Shown here: positions 52,820 to 64,000 of the stretch, one piece after another | Layout of the letters: each line of letters opens with the position of its first letter | How positions within the stretch are numbered: the stretch's first letter is position 1 | NCBI RefSeq assembly: GCF_015672735.1 | Contig: NZ_JADABY010000031.1 | Location: 1 to 64,000 of the forward strand | DNA from: Citrobacter sp. Res13-Sevr-PEB04-36 | Lineage (GTDB): Bacteria; Pseudomonadota; Gammaproteobacteria; Enterobacterales; Enterobacteriaceae | Length of the DNA stretch: 64,000 bases | Direction: 5' to 3' | Notes under the pieces: model-generated | Database searches by the model: none | Told to the model about the DNA's origin: nothing | What the model saw: the letters and a program-made list of their open reading frames with translations, nothing else | Translations under genes and position numbers: made by a program

Positions 52820-53470
52820 ATGAAATATGAATTAACCGCTACCGAAGCGCGCGTGATTGGCTGTTTGCTGGAAAAACAGGTGACTACGCCGGAACAATAT
52901 CCGCTCTCCGTAAATGGTGTTGTGACCGCCTGTAATCAAAAAACTAACCGTGAGCCGGTGATGAACCTGTCAGAATCGGACGTGCAGGATCAGCTCGATA
53001 ATCTGGTCAAACGCCATTTTTTGCGTACGGTGAGCGGGTTTGGCAATCGCGTCACCAAATACGAACAGCGCTTCTGCAATTCTGAGTTTGGCAATCTTAA
53101 GCTCAGCGCCGGTGAGGTGGCATTGATTACCACGCTGCTTCTGCGTGGTGCCCAGACCCCGGGTGAGCTGCGAAGCCGCGCATCCCGTATGTATGAATTT
53201 AGCGATGTGGCGGAAGTGGAGTCAACGCTGGAACAGTTGGCCACCCGCGAAGATGGTCCTTACGTGGTCCGTCTGGCGCGGGAACCGGGTAAACGCGAAA
53301 GCCGCTATATGCACCTGTTCTGTGGTGACGTCGATGAGACGATGGCGATAACCGCAGACCAATCTCAGGTGGCATCCAGCGATTTGCAGGCGCGCGTCGA
53401 GGTGCTGGAAAGCGAAGTAGCAGAGTTAAAACAGCGGCTCGAATCATTGCTGGAGCATCTGGGAGAATAA
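52820..53470 (+). CDS. yceH: YceH family protein (DUF480)
   Basis: 216 residues. Two winged-helix-like domains (about 1-90 and 95-165; [24 protein letters not shown] is the family signature, in part) and a C-terminal coiled coil ([26 protein letters not shown]). Function unknown. Start at 52820 follows AATGGAG; mviM begins one base after its stop. Confidence 0.93.
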   Translation: MKYELTATEARVIGCLLEKQVTTPEQYPLSVNGVVTACNQKTNREPVMNLSESDVQDQLDNLVKRHFLRTVSGFGNRVTKYEQRFCNSEFGNLKLSAGEVALITTLLLRGAQTPGELRSRASRMYEFSDVAEVESTLEQLATREDGPYVVRLAREPGKRESRYMHLFCGDVDETMAITADQSQVASSDLQARVEVLESEVAELKQRLESLLEHLGE

Positions 53471-53471
53471 T

Positions 53472-54395
53472 GTGACAAAACTTCGTATCGGTGTCGTGGG
53501 TTTGGGTGGCATTGCGCAAAAGGCCTGGCTGCCCGTGCTGGGCGTTGCCGCGGACTGGACGTTACAGGGGGCATGGTCGCCTTCGCGTGAAAAAGCAGAA
53601 CGGATTTGTGCAGCCTGGCGCATGCCGTATGTTGATTCGCTACAGAATCTGGCGGCTACTTGTGATGCGGTTTTCGTACACTCCAGCACCGCGACGCATC
53701 ATGCGGTTGTCGGCGAGTTGCTTCATGCCGGGGTCCACGTTTGTGTGGATAAACCGCTGGCGGAAAACCTGCGCGATGCGGAACAACTGGTGGAGCTGGC
53801 GGCGCGAAAAAAACTGACGCTGATGGTTGGATTTAACCGCCGGTTTGCGCCGCTGTACCGCGAGTTAAAGTCGCAGCTAAGCGAGCCAGCCTCCATCCGC
53901 ATGGATAAGCATCGTAGCGATAGCGTCGGGCCTCACGATCTGCGTTTTACGCTGTTGGATGACTACCTGCATGTGGTGGACACCGCGCTGTGGCTGGCGG
54001 GGGGAAAGGCACAGTTAAATAGCGGCACGTTGTTAACCAATGAGTCCGGAGCAATGCTGTATGCAGAACACCATTTTTGTGTTGATCAGGTGCAGATAAC
54101 AACCAGTATGCATCGTCGTGCTGGTAGCCAGCGTGAGAGCGTGCAGGCGGTCACCGACGGTGGGTTAATTGACATCACAGATATGCGAGAATGGCGTGAA
54201 GAACGCGGACGTGGCGTGGTCCTGCAACCGATACCTGGCTGGCAAACGACGCTGGAGCAGCGAGGCTTTGCCGGATGTGCGCGCCATTTTATTGAATGTG
54301 TGCAAAATCAGACCGTTCCTGAGACGGCTGGAGAACAGGCAATTATGGCTCAGCGCGTGGTGGATAAGCTGTGGCGGGATGCGATGGCCGAATAA
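53472..54395 (+). CDS. mviM: Gfo/Idh/MocA-family oxidoreductase MviM
   Basis: 307 residues from GTG at 53472, one base after the yceH stop, so translation is probably coupled. The nucleotide-binding GLGGIAQKAW (about 10-19) and the EKP-like loop CVDKPLAENLRDAE (about 92-105) mark the family. Role unknown; the gene lies before murJ, but a hairpin and an ERIC element separate them. Confidence 0.94.
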   Translation: MTKLRIGVVGLGGIAQKAWLPVLGVAADWTLQGAWSPSREKAERICAAWRMPYVDSLQNLAATCDAVFVHSSTATHHAVVGELLHAGVHVCVDKPLAENLRDAEQLVELAARKKLTLMVGFNRRFAPLYRELKSQLSEPASIRMDKHRSDSVGPHDLRFTLLDDYLHVVDTALWLAGGKAQLNSGTLLTNESGAMLYAEHHFCVDQVQITTSMHRRAGSQRESVQAVTDGGLIDITDMREWREERGRGVVLQPIPGWQTTLEQRGFAGCARHFIECVQNQTVPETAGEQAIMAQRVVDKLWRDAMAE

Positions 54396-54440
54396 CCCCC
54401 TGTAACATCTGGCGGTAGTAATTCAGCATAATCCAGGTAC

Positions 54441-54567
54441 TATACCCAAAATAATTCGAGTTGCAGGCAGGCGGCAAGGGAGTGAATCCCGTTGAGCTTA
54501 CTCTGGTAAGTGATTCGGGTGAGCGAGCGCAGCCAACGCACATGCGGCTTGAAGTATGACGGGTATA
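54441..54567. repeat. ERIC element, copy 2
   Basis: 127 bases, with ends TATACCCAAAATAATTCGAG and CTTGAAGTATGACGGGTATA, and a core TGATTCGGGTGAGCG. It is inserted in the mviM-murJ gap and shares its sequence, with many substitutions, with copy 1 at 47775-47901, in the same orientation. Confidence 0.92.
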
Positions 54568-54579
54568 TATGCCCACTCA

Positions 54580-54617
54580 AAATAACCCCGCATTCTGACA
54601 GTGAATGCGGGGTTTTG
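54580..54617. terminator. Terminator-like hairpin in the murJ leader
   Basis: AACCCCGCATTC-TGACAGT-GAATGCGGGGTT (54584-54614), followed by TTGCC on the plus side and by TATTTTGAG on the minus side. It ends 28 bases before the murJ ATG. The weak plus-side T-run suggests partial termination of yceH-mviM read-through. Confidence 0.65.
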
Positions 54618-54642
54618 CCTCAGAGTCTGGAATACAACATAG

Positions 54643-56178
<1,536 letters not shown>

Positions 56179-56184
56179 CGAACT

Positions 56185-56263
56185 GATTGCCGGATGGCGG
56201 CGTGGCGATTAACCCGGCCTACTTAATGCGTAGGCCCTAACGCTGCGTGCCATCAGGCAATGA
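56185..56263. repeat. REP/BIME element between murJ and flgN
   Basis: ATTGCCGGATGGCGGCGTGG and the inverted CGTGCCATCAGGCAATG arms, with AACCCGGCCTAC and GTAGGCCCT inside: two REP units in convergent order, filling the gap between the convergent murJ and flgN genes. Confidence 0.8.
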
Positions 56264-56686
56264 TTAAATTGAGAATTTTTTTCCGCCGCGATGGGCTGAG
56301 GATGTCTGGCCATTAGCGCCATACAGCGTCGGTTCCTGGTGCGGTTTAAGCACCTCGAGTGCCTGTTGATTGCGCTCGATTTGCCCTTCCAGCAGCCAAC
56401 CATTATGCTGGTTGAGATCGCGTAAATGCTGTGTTTTAGTGGTAATTGTCTGCCAGCGTTGGGCAATATCATCATTCGCGCTACGCGTCGCGTCGTGCTC
56501 AAGACGGCGCTGCTGCTCCAGGTAATCCAGGGTCGCCAACAAAGAACTTTTTTCTTCTGTAATACGCTGTAGCTGGCTACCGTTGATGTGGCCTGTGGAC
56601 AGTTGCTGCTGCTCCGCATCCATCACCGTTTTCAGGTCATTAAGGACGGTCGTCATCTGATCAAGTATTTCTGACAAACGAGTCAT
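56264..56686 (-). CDS. flgN: Flagellar export chaperone FlgN
   Basis: 140 residues, all-helical (MTRLSEILDQMTTVLNDLKTVMDAEQQQL), as expected for the FlgK/FlgL chaperone. It protects hook-filament junction proteins and delivers them to the export gate. Three bases after flgM. Confidence 0.95.
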   Translation of the reverse strand: MTRLSEILDQMTTVLNDLKTVMDAEQQQLSTGHINGSQLQRITEEKSSLLATLDYLEQQRRLEHDATRSANDDIAQRWQTITTKTQHLRDLNQHNGWLLEGQIERNQQALEVLKPHQEPTLYGANGQTSSAHRGGKKFSI

Positions 56687-56689
56687 ACT

Positions 56690-56983
56690 TTATTTACTCT
56701 GTAGGTAGCTCTGTGCCTCGCGGATCAGCGAGTCGGCAATTTTTCCGGTATCCATTTTCAGCTCACCGTTACGGATGGCGGTTTTCAGTGCTTCAACGCG
56801 TTCCATATTGATGTCGTTGGTGCCAGGCTGCATCAGCTTTGCCTGCGCGTCGCTCAACATTACGCTGGTACTGTTCGTCGCTGATGTTTTTTCCTTGCGC
56901 GTTTTTTGCACCAATGTGTCGTTGGCTTCACGCGGCTGGACAGTGCTAACTGGCTTCAATGGTGAGGTACGATCAATGCTCAT
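56690..56983 (-). CDS. flgM: Anti-sigma-28 factor FlgM
   Basis: 97 residues, the family length. The N-terminal half is low-complexity and disordered; the C-terminal half (about 41-97, [29 protein letters not shown] in part) binds FliA. It is exported when the hook is done, freeing FliA. Start [10 protein letters not shown] at 56983; the frame to 56998 gives five more residues. A FliA promoter lies upstream. Confidence 0.96.
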   Translation of the reverse strand: MSIDRTSPLKPVSTVQPREANDTLVQKTRKEKTSATNSTSVMLSDAQAKLMQPGTNDINMERVEALKTAIRNGELKMDTGKIADSLIREAQSYLQSK

Positions 56984-57044
56984 TTTTTTTATCCTCATCG
57001 AGGGGGTACGCTACAGCGACCCGCTTTAATCATTGGTTGATTAT

Positions 57045-57071
57045 CTATCGGCATCCGCTAAAAAATCTTTA
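57045..57071 (-). promoter_or_regulatory. FliA (sigma-28) promoter of flgMN
   Basis: On the minus strand TAAAGATT-N11-GCCGATAG, against the consensus TAAAGTTT-N11-GCCGATAA. It lies about 60 bases before the flgM ATG and makes flgMN a class 3 operon. Confidence 0.88.
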
Positions 57072-57076
57072 ACCTA

Positions 57077-57736
57077 TTATAGGTTAATAAGAATATTCCC
57101 ATCAGAATCGACGACACCGCTTACTATCTGACCCGAAAGCATTCGCACCCTTGCGTTTTGCGCAACCGCCGCATTGTTCAGCGCCTTGCCTTCCGCATTC
57201 ACCCGAAAACCCTCGCCATTGGCGATAACCAGCACGCGCTGACCTGCTTTTATACGCCATGCCTGACGCAACATGGTGAGCTGTATTGGTTGACCTAATA
57301 CCAGATCACGTAGACTCACCGCGTCCTGTACCTGGTTGATGTCCAGTACGGTGCGTGGCGGTAGCTGATCCAGACGACCCCTTTTTAGCGTTACGCTGGC
57401 TGAGTTAAGCGCACTCCCCCTGGAAATGGGGGCGGCGGCAACCACGTAGTTGCCCGTAGCCTGCACGTTTACCTGCAGGTAACGTTTTTCATTGCCGCAT
57501 CTCGCCTGCACATTCACATTACCCCATAGTTTTGCACTGCCGGAAACGCTCAATGCAGGCTGCTCACAAACGGGCAGCAAGTTGGTCGGTGTCCGAAGGG
57601 TAACGACCACATCGTCACTGAATCCCGCCAGTCGCTCGGAAAACCACGCTGTTAACTGCGAATTCAGGTCTTGCGCCAGCGTCAGGGGGCTGAACAGCAG
57701 TGCTGCTATGGCTATTCCGCGTTTGAACGTTTGCAT
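57077..57736 (-). CDS. flgA: P-ring chaperone FlgA
   Basis: 219 residues, the E. coli length, from the ATG at 57736 (MQTFKRG). Signal peptide 1-21 (TLAQ), then the FlgA SAF-type domain (ISRGSALNSASVTLKRGRLDQLP, in part; DINQVQDAVSLRDL). It assists FlgI in P-ring assembly in the periplasm. Frame continues to 57904, into the flgB promoter, without support. Divergent from flgB. Confidence 0.95.
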   Translation of the reverse strand: MQTFKRGIAIAALLFSPLTLAQDLNSQLTAWFSERLAGFSDDVVVTLRTPTNLLPVCEQPALSVSGSAKLWGNVNVQARCGNEKRYLQVNVQATGNYVVAAAPISRGSALNSASVTLKRGRLDQLPPRTVLDINQVQDAVSLRDLVLGQPIQLTMLRQAWRIKAGQRVLVIANGEGFRVNAEGKALNNAAVAQNARVRMLSGQIVSGVVDSDGNILINL

Positions 57737-57796
57737 CAATACCTCTCGCTTTTTCAGGCAGTGGCTGGATTTTACCTGTGTGACGCAGTCATCAAC

Positions 57797-57830
57797 GCAA
57801 CAAATAGCGACGCATTTTGCGTTTATTCCA
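57797..57830. promoter_or_regulatory. Candidate FlhDC box between flgA and flgB
   Basis: CAAATAGCG (57801-57809) and GCGTTTATT (57819-57827) form an inverted pair like the AATAGC/GCTATT halves of the FlhD4C2 site in the 157-base divergent region. FlhDC drives both flgA and flgB in relatives. The exact limits are uncertain. Confidence 0.45.
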
Positions 57831-57893
57831 GCGATAACGCGCGCGTAATGGGATTTAAGCTGTCGGCTGAATTTTGTCATTTGCGGAGGAGAT

Positions 57894-58310
57894 ATGCTCG
57901 ACAAGCTCGACGCCGCCTTACGTTTTCAACAGGAAGCGCTGAATCTACGCGCCCAACGCCAGGAAGTATTAGCGGCCAACATTGCCAATGCCGACACGCC
58001 GGGGTATCAGGCGCGCGATCTGGATTTCGCCAGTGAATTAAAAAAAGTCATGGTGCGTGGACGGGAAGAAACCGGCGGTGTTTCGTTGACGCTGACCTCT
58101 GCACAGCATATTCCGGCCCAGACGCTTTCAGCGCCCTCGACGGAGTTGCTCTACCGCATTCCAGATCAGCCATCGTTGGATGGCAACACGGTAGATATGG
58201 ATCGGGAGCGTACGCAGTTTGCGGATAACAGTCTGAAGTATCAGATGGGACTCACCGCATTGGGTGGACAAATCAAGGGCATGATGACCGTGCTGCAAGG
58301 AGGGAACTAA
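57894..58310 (+). CDS. flgB: Flagellar proximal rod protein FlgB
   Basis: 138 residues, the E. coli length. The rod motif [15 protein letters not shown] (about 30-44) is present. It forms the base of the rod next to the MS ring. GGAGGAG precedes the ATG. First gene of flgBCDEFGHI. Confidence 0.97.
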   Translation: MLDKLDAALRFQQEALNLRAQRQEVLAANIANADTPGYQARDLDFASELKKVMVRGREETGGVSLTLTSAQHIPAQTLSAPSTELLYRIPDQPSLDGNTVDMDRERTQFADNSLKYQMGLTALGGQIKGMMTVLQGGN

Positions 58311-58313
58311 TTC

Positions 58314-58718
58314 GTGGCGTTGTTAAATATTTTTGATATCGCAGGTTCTGCGCTGACCGCGCAATCCCAACGTCTGAACGTGGCGGCCAGTAATATGGCG
58401 AATGCGGACAGCGTGACGGGGCCTGACGGTCAACCGTATCGCGCGAAGCAGGTTGTTTTCCAGGTTAACGCCGCACCAGGGGCGGCAACCGGTGGCGTAA
58501 AAGTTGCTGAAGTCATTGAAAGCCAGGCGCCGGATAAACTGGTTTATGAACCGGGTAATCCACTGGCCGATGGGAATGGTTACGTAAAAATGCCCAACGT
58601 GGACGTGGTCGGAGAGATGGTCAACACCATGTCAGCCTCGCGTAGCTATCAGGCAAACGTTGAAGTGCTCAACACAGTGAAAAGCTTGATGCTTAAAACG
58701 CTGACGCTAGGCCAGTAA
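58314..58718 (+). CDS. flgC: Flagellar proximal rod protein FlgC
   Basis: 134 residues from GTG at 58314, four bases after the flgB stop. Rod motif [16 protein letters not shown] (about 24-39) and C-terminal helix with [15 protein letters not shown]. It stacks on FlgB and binds FliE. Confidence 0.97.
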   Translation: MALLNIFDIAGSALTAQSQRLNVAASNMANADSVTGPDGQPYRAKQVVFQVNAAPGAATGGVKVAEVIESQAPDKLVYEPGNPLADGNGYVKMPNVDVVGEMVNTMSASRSYQANVEVLNTVKSLMLKTLTLGQ

Positions 58719-58729
58719 AGGAGCCGAAC

Positions 58730-59428
58730 ATGTCAATTGCTGTAACAATGAATGACACGAACACAACGGGCGCTAATTCCACCAGTAGCAAAAGCTCGCT
58801 GACGGGCAGCAACGCCGCCGATCTGCAAAGCAGCTTTCTGACGCTACTGGTCGCGCAGCTGAAAAACCAGGATCCGACTAATCCCCTGCAAAATAACGAG
58901 TTAACTACCCAGCTGGCGCAAATCAGTACCGTGAGCGGGATTGAGAAACTGAATACTACGTTGGGGTCGATCTCCGGGCAGATCGATAACAATCAGTCGA
59001 TGCAGGCCAGTACGCTTATTGGTCACGGCGTTATGATCCCGGGTACCACTATCCTGACCGGTAAAGGGACGGAAGAAGGGGCAACCACCACCACGACACC
59101 GTTTGGCGTTGAGCTGCAGCAGCCGGCCGACAAAGTCACGGCCACCATTACCGATAAAGACGGCAAAGTTGTGCGCACGATTGATATTGGTGAGCTGAAA
59201 GCTGGGGTTCATACCTTCACCTGGGACGGCACCATGACGGATGGCACGACGGCCCCGAGCGGTTCCTACAACGTGGCGATAGCCGCCAGTAATGGCGGTA
59301 CGCAGCTTGTGGCACAGCCGCTTCAGTTTGCGTTGGTGCAGGGGGTTATTCGTAGCAACGGCGGTAATACGCTGGACCTCGGCACCTATGGAACCACCAC
59401 CCTCGACGAAGTACGGCAGATCATCTAA
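58730..59428 (+). CDS. flgD: Hook-capping protein FlgD
   Basis: 232 residues. The N-terminal export region (about 1-70, LQSSFLTLLVAQLKNQDP in part) and the FLgD Tudor/Ig domains (GVELQQPADKVTATI; DGKVVRTIDIG) are present. It caps the growing hook and is lost after completion. 11 bases after flgC. Confidence 0.96.
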   Translation: MSIAVTMNDTNTTGANSTSSKSSLTGSNAADLQSSFLTLLVAQLKNQDPTNPLQNNELTTQLAQISTVSGIEKLNTTLGSISGQIDNNQSMQASTLIGHGVMIPGTTILTGKGTEEGATTTTTPFGVELQQPADKVTATITDKDGKVVRTIDIGELKAGVHTFTWDGTMTDGTTAPSGSYNVAIAASNGGTQLVAQPLQFALVQGVIRSNGGNTLDLGTYGTTTLDEVRQII

Positions 59429-59454
59429 GCCTTCACACTTATCAGGAGTAAGTC

Positions 59455-60666
59455 ATGGCCTTTTCTCAAGCGGTCAGCGGTCTGAACGCTGCAGCGACCA
59501 ACCTCGATGTCATTGGTAACAACATCGCCAACTCCGCGACCTACGGGTTTAAATCCGGTTCAGCCTCCTTTGCGGATATGTTTGCCGGTTCTAAAGTGGG
59601 TCTGGGCGTGAAAGTTGCGGGTATTACCCAGGACTTTACCGATGGCACCACCACCAACACCGGGCGCGGGCTGGACGTTGCCATTAGCCAGAACGGTTTC
59701 TTCCGCATGGTCGACAGCAACGGTTCTGTTTTCTTCAGCCGCAACGGTCAGTTCAAGCTCGATGAAAACCGTAATATCGTCAATATGCAGGGGCTGCAAC
59801 TGACGGGTTTCCCGGCTACCGGTACGCCGCCGACGGTACAGCAGGGCGCGAACCCAGGGCCTATCACCATTCCGAATACGTTGATGGCGGCACAGGCTAC
59901 CAGCAAAGCGTCAATGCAGATCAACCTGAACTCAACGGATAAGTTGCCGACTGAGAAAACGTTCGACCCAAAAAATGCTGACAGCTACAACAAAAAAGGC
60001 CCAGTAACCGTTTATGACAGTCAGGGTAATGCCCACGAAGTTAACGCCTACTTTGTGAAAGTGAATGATAACAAATGGGCCGTGTATACCATTGATAGCA
60101 GCGATCCTAAAGCGACCACGCCAACGACGCCGTCAACAACGCTGGAGTTTGATAACAACGGTATGTTAACCAAAGGCGGTACCTTTGATATCACCACGGG
60201 TGCTATTAATGGGGCCACCGCTGTTAAATTCTCGATGAGTTTCCAGAACTCCATGCAGCAGAACACCGGTGCCAACAACATCGTTGCGACGAATCAGGAC
60301 GGCTACAAACCGGGCGATCTGGTGAGCTACCAGATTAACGATGACGGCACCGTGGTCGGTAACTACTCCAACGAACAGAAGCAAGTCCTGGGTCAGATCG
60401 TGCTGGCTAACTTTGCCAACAACGAAGGTCTGGCTTCTCAGGGCGATAACGTCTGGGCCGCGACCCAGTCCTCTGGCGTCGCACTGCTGGGCACCGCGGG
60501 TACCGGTAACTTCGGCAAGCTGACGAACGGCGCGCTGGAAGCATCGAACGTGGATTTGAGTAAAGAACTGGTGAATATGATTGTCGCCCAGCGTAACTAT
60601 CAGTCGAACGCGCAGACCATCAAAACCCAGGATCAGATCCTCAACACGCTGGTCAACCTGCGCTAA
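59455..60666 (+). CDS. flgE: Flagellar hook protein FlgE
   Basis: 403 residues. N-terminal LNAAATNLDVIGNNIANSATYGFK (motif in parts) and C-terminal LVNMIVAQRNYQSNAQTIKT coiled parts make the hook tube core; the middle (about 70-360) is the surface domain. Length is the Salmonella value. It forms the universal joint. 26 bases after flgD, RBS AGGAG. Confidence 0.97.
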   Translation: MAFSQAVSGLNAAATNLDVIGNNIANSATYGFKSGSASFADMFAGSKVGLGVKVAGITQDFTDGTTTNTGRGLDVAISQNGFFRMVDSNGSVFFSRNGQFKLDENRNIVNMQGLQLTGFPATGTPPTVQQGANPGPITIPNTLMAAQATSKASMQINLNSTDKLPTEKTFDPKNADSYNKKGPVTVYDSQGNAHEVNAYFVKVNDNKWAVYTIDSSDPKATTPTTPSTTLEFDNNGMLTKGGTFDITTGAINGATAVKFSMSFQNSMQQNTGANNIVATNQDGYKPGDLVSYQINDDGTVVGNYSNEQKQVLGQIVLANFANNEGLASQGDNVWAATQSSGVALLGTAGTGNFGKLTNGALEASNVDLSKELVNMIVAQRNYQSNAQTIKTQDQILNTLVNLR

Positions 60667-60686
60667 GCGCCTGACGGGATGGCTTA

Positions 60687-62238
<1,552 letters not shown>

Positions 62239-62295
62239 CGTGTTGTCCGGTGGGGTGAGAACCTCACCGGCGCACTGATTTTGAAGATGACGGCA

Positions 62296-62994
62296 ATGCG
62301 AAAATACGCGCTTCACTCATACCCGATTACGGCCCTGCTGGTAGTATCACTGACAGGATGTGCCTGGATCCCGGCCACGCCGCTGGTGCAGGGTGCAACC
62401 TCTGCTCAGCCGATACCCGGCCCGACGCCGGTGGCGAATGGTTCAATATTTCAGTCTGCGCAGCCCATTAACTATGGCTATCAGCCGCTGTTTGAAGACC
62501 GCCGTCCGCGCAATATTGGCGATACGCTGACTATCGTATTGCAGGAAAACGTCAGTGCGAGCAAAAGTTCCTCTGCTAACGCCAGCCGCGATGGCAAGAC
62601 GAGCTTTGGTTTCGACACGGTGCCGCGCTATCTGCAGGGACTGTTTGGCAACGAGCGTGCTGACGTCGAAGCTTCTGGTGGGAATTCCTTTAATGGCAAA
62701 GGCGGCGCGAATGCGCGTAACACCTTTAGCGGTACGCTGACCGTGACCGTCGATCAGGTCCTGGTCAATGGCAATTTACACGTTGTGGGTGAAAAGCAGA
62801 TCGCCATTAACCAGGGCACTGAATTTATCCGCTTCTCCGGTGTTGTTAACCCGCGCACCATCAGTGGCAGTAACTCTGTTCCGTCAACCCAGGTCGCGGA
62901 TGCACGTATCGAGTATGTCGGTAACGGCTATATCAACGAAGCGCAAAATATGGGCTGGTTGCAGCGTTTCTTCCTTAATTTGTCGCCGATGTAA
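62296..62994 (+). CDS. flgH: Flagellar L-ring lipoprotein FlgH
   Basis: 232 residues from the ATG at 62296, matching the family; earlier codons in frame (TTG 62281, ATG 62287) would add up to five residues. Lipobox SLTGC ends at Cys22. The conserved [14 protein letters not shown] and [12 protein letters not shown] are present. It makes the L-ring in the outer membrane. 57 bases after flgG. Confidence 0.95.
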   Translation: MRKYALHSYPITALLVVSLTGCAWIPATPLVQGATSAQPIPGPTPVANGSIFQSAQPINYGYQPLFEDRRPRNIGDTLTIVLQENVSASKSSSANASRDGKTSFGFDTVPRYLQGLFGNERADVEASGGNSFNGKGGANARNTFSGTLTVTVDQVLVNGNLHVVGEKQIAINQGTEFIRFSGVVNPRTISGSNSVPSTQVADARIEYVGNGYINEAQNMGWLQRFFLNLSPM

Positions 62995-63006
62995 GCGAGG
63001 TCTTCC

Positions 63007-64000
63007 GTGTTTAAACATTTTGTTGCTATGGTCCTGCTGCTGGCAACCGCATTGGCTCATGCCGATCGTATTCGCGATCTGGCCAGCGTTCAGGGAGTGC
63101 GTGAAAACTCGCTGATTGGCTACGGGCTGGTGGTGGGGCTGGATGGTACGGGTGATCAGACAACCCAGACACCGTTCACCACTCAAACGCTCAATAACAT
63201 GCTCTCTCAACTGGGGATCACCGTGCCAACCGGCACTAATATGCAGTTGAAAAACGTGGCGGCGGTGATGGTCACGGCATCTTTCCCGGCATTTGGACGT
63301 CAGGGACAAACCATTGACGTCGTGGTTTCTTCGATGGGTAATGCCAAAAGTTTGCGCGGCGGCACGTTGCTGATGACCCCGCTGAAAGGGGTCGATAGCC
63401 AGGTGTATGCGTTGGCGCAGGGCAATATTTTAGTCGGCGGCGCGGGCGCGGCGGCAGGTGGCAGTAGCGTCCAGGTGAACCAGCTTAACGGTGGACGGAT
63501 CACCAATGGGGCCATTATTGAACGCGAACTTCCCAGCCAGTTTGGCGGGGGAAACACCATCAACCTGCAGCTTAATAATGAAGATTTCACTATGGCGCAG
63601 CAGATAACCGACACCATCAACCGTGCGCGTGGTTATGGCAGCGCAACGGCGCTGGATGCGCGCACGATTCAGGTACGCGTGCCGAGCGGCAATAGCTCAC
63701 AGGTGCGCTTCCTCGCCGATATCCAGAATATAGAGGTAAACGTTACGCCGCAGGATGCGAAGGTGATTATTAATTCCCGTACCGGATCGGTAGTGATGAA
63801 CCGTGAAGTCACGCTGGACAGCTGTGCCGTTGCTCAGGGCAACCTGTCGATCACGGTGAATCGGCAGGCCAACGTCAGCCAACCGGATACGCCGTTTGGT
63901 GGCGGGCAAACCGTGGTGACCCCACAAACCCAGATCGATATGCGTCAAAGTGGCGGCTCGTTGCAGAGCGTGCGCTCCAGCGCCAATCTGAACAACGTGG
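63007..64000 (+). CDS. flgI: Flagellar P-ring protein FlgI (cut at window end)
   Basis: 331 codons are visible of an expected 365 or so. Start GTG at 63007 with GCGAGG upstream. Signal peptide 1-19 (AHA), then [15 protein letters not shown], the family N-terminus, and the conserved [15 protein letters not shown]. It forms the P-ring with FlgA help. Two cysteines form a disulfide in E. coli; one is seen here (TLDSCAVAQ), the other would be beyond the edge. Confidence 0.97.
   Translation, partial: MFKHFVAMVLLLATALAHADRIRDLASVQGVRENSLIGYGLVVGLDGTGDQTTQTPFTTQTLNNMLSQLGITVPTGTNMQLKNVAAVMVTASFPAFGRQGQTIDVVVSSMGNAKSLRGGTLLMTPLKGVDSQVYALAQGNILVGGAGAAAGGSSVQVNQLNGGRITNGAIIERELPSQFGGGNTINLQLNNEDFTMAQQITDTINRARGYGSATALDARTIQVRVPSGNSSQVRFLADIQNIEVNVTPQDAKVIINSRTGSVVMNREVTLDSCAVAQGNLSITVNRQANVSQPDTPFGGGQTVVTPQTQIDMRQSGGSLQSVRSSANLNNV

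Overview
The window is chromosomal DNA from a member of the Enterobacteriaceae. Gene order follows the E. coli K-12 segment from cbpA to flgI (cbpMA, agp, wrbA, putAP, efeUOB, phoH, tRNA-Ser, ghrA, csg, opgGH, lpxL, pyrC, murJ, flg). It also carries scsABCD, a copper/redox operon typical of Salmonella and Citrobacter and absent from K-12, and its CsgA reads closer to those genera. A Citrobacter-like organism fits best, but this is inferred from recalled family sequences, not from a search. There is no prophage, integrase, intact insertion sequence or CRISPR array. Coding density is high and base composition is even, apart from AT-rich curli control DNA.

Layout. 1-3.2 kb: tail of a Tsx-like outer-membrane channel, a Crp/Fnr-like regulator, cbpMA, and a DsbA-like thiol oxidase with a CPSC site. 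3.5-6.9 kb: scsABCD. 7-8.6 kb: a TauE/SafE-family exporter and an ArsR-like regulator. 8.7-12.6 kb: agp, yccJ-wrbA, ymdF, rutR (without the rut operon) and an LprI-like periplasmic protein. 12.6-19.8 kb: putA and putP, divergent around an array of PutA operators and flanked by two inverted copies of a large structured repeat. 20-23.3 kb: efeUOB iron uptake behind a Fur box. 23.4-28.1 kb: phoH behind a Pho box, tRNA-Ser(GGA), ghrA, ycdXYZ. 28.2-33.1 kb: the divergent curli operons csgDEFG and csgBAC, then ymdA. 33.2-41.3 kb: ymdB-clsC, opgC, opgGH, yceK, msyB. 41.4-50.6 kb: mdtG, lpxL, trhO, yceI-yceJ, yceO, solA, bssS, dinI, pyrC, yceB. 50.7-56.2 kb: mdtH, rimJ, yceH-mviM, murJ. 56.2-64 kb: flgN-flgM, flgA and flgBCDEFGHI; flgI is cut by the window edge.

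Genes that act together: CsgD drives CsgB/CsgA curli export through CsgG/E/F; FlgM/FlgN/FlgA and FlgB-I build the flagellar basal body and hook; OpgG/H/C make and modify periplasmic glucans; ScsA-D and the DsbA-like protein form a periplasmic thiol/copper-stress block; PutA/PutP take up and oxidise proline; EfeU/O/B import iron.

The least explained items are: (1) the approximately 0.6-kb quasi-palindromic repeat beside putA and its inverted, partly deleted copy beyond putP, whose hairpins keep their stems through paired base changes; (2) a 97-codon frame with a good ribosome-binding site that overlaps phoH at a C-AAA-AAG heptamer, where a -1 shift would give a single protein of about 353 residues; (3) losses relative to K-12 (the rut operon beside rutR, and grxB between yceB and mdtH); and (4) the exporter/ArsR pair inserted between scsD and agp.
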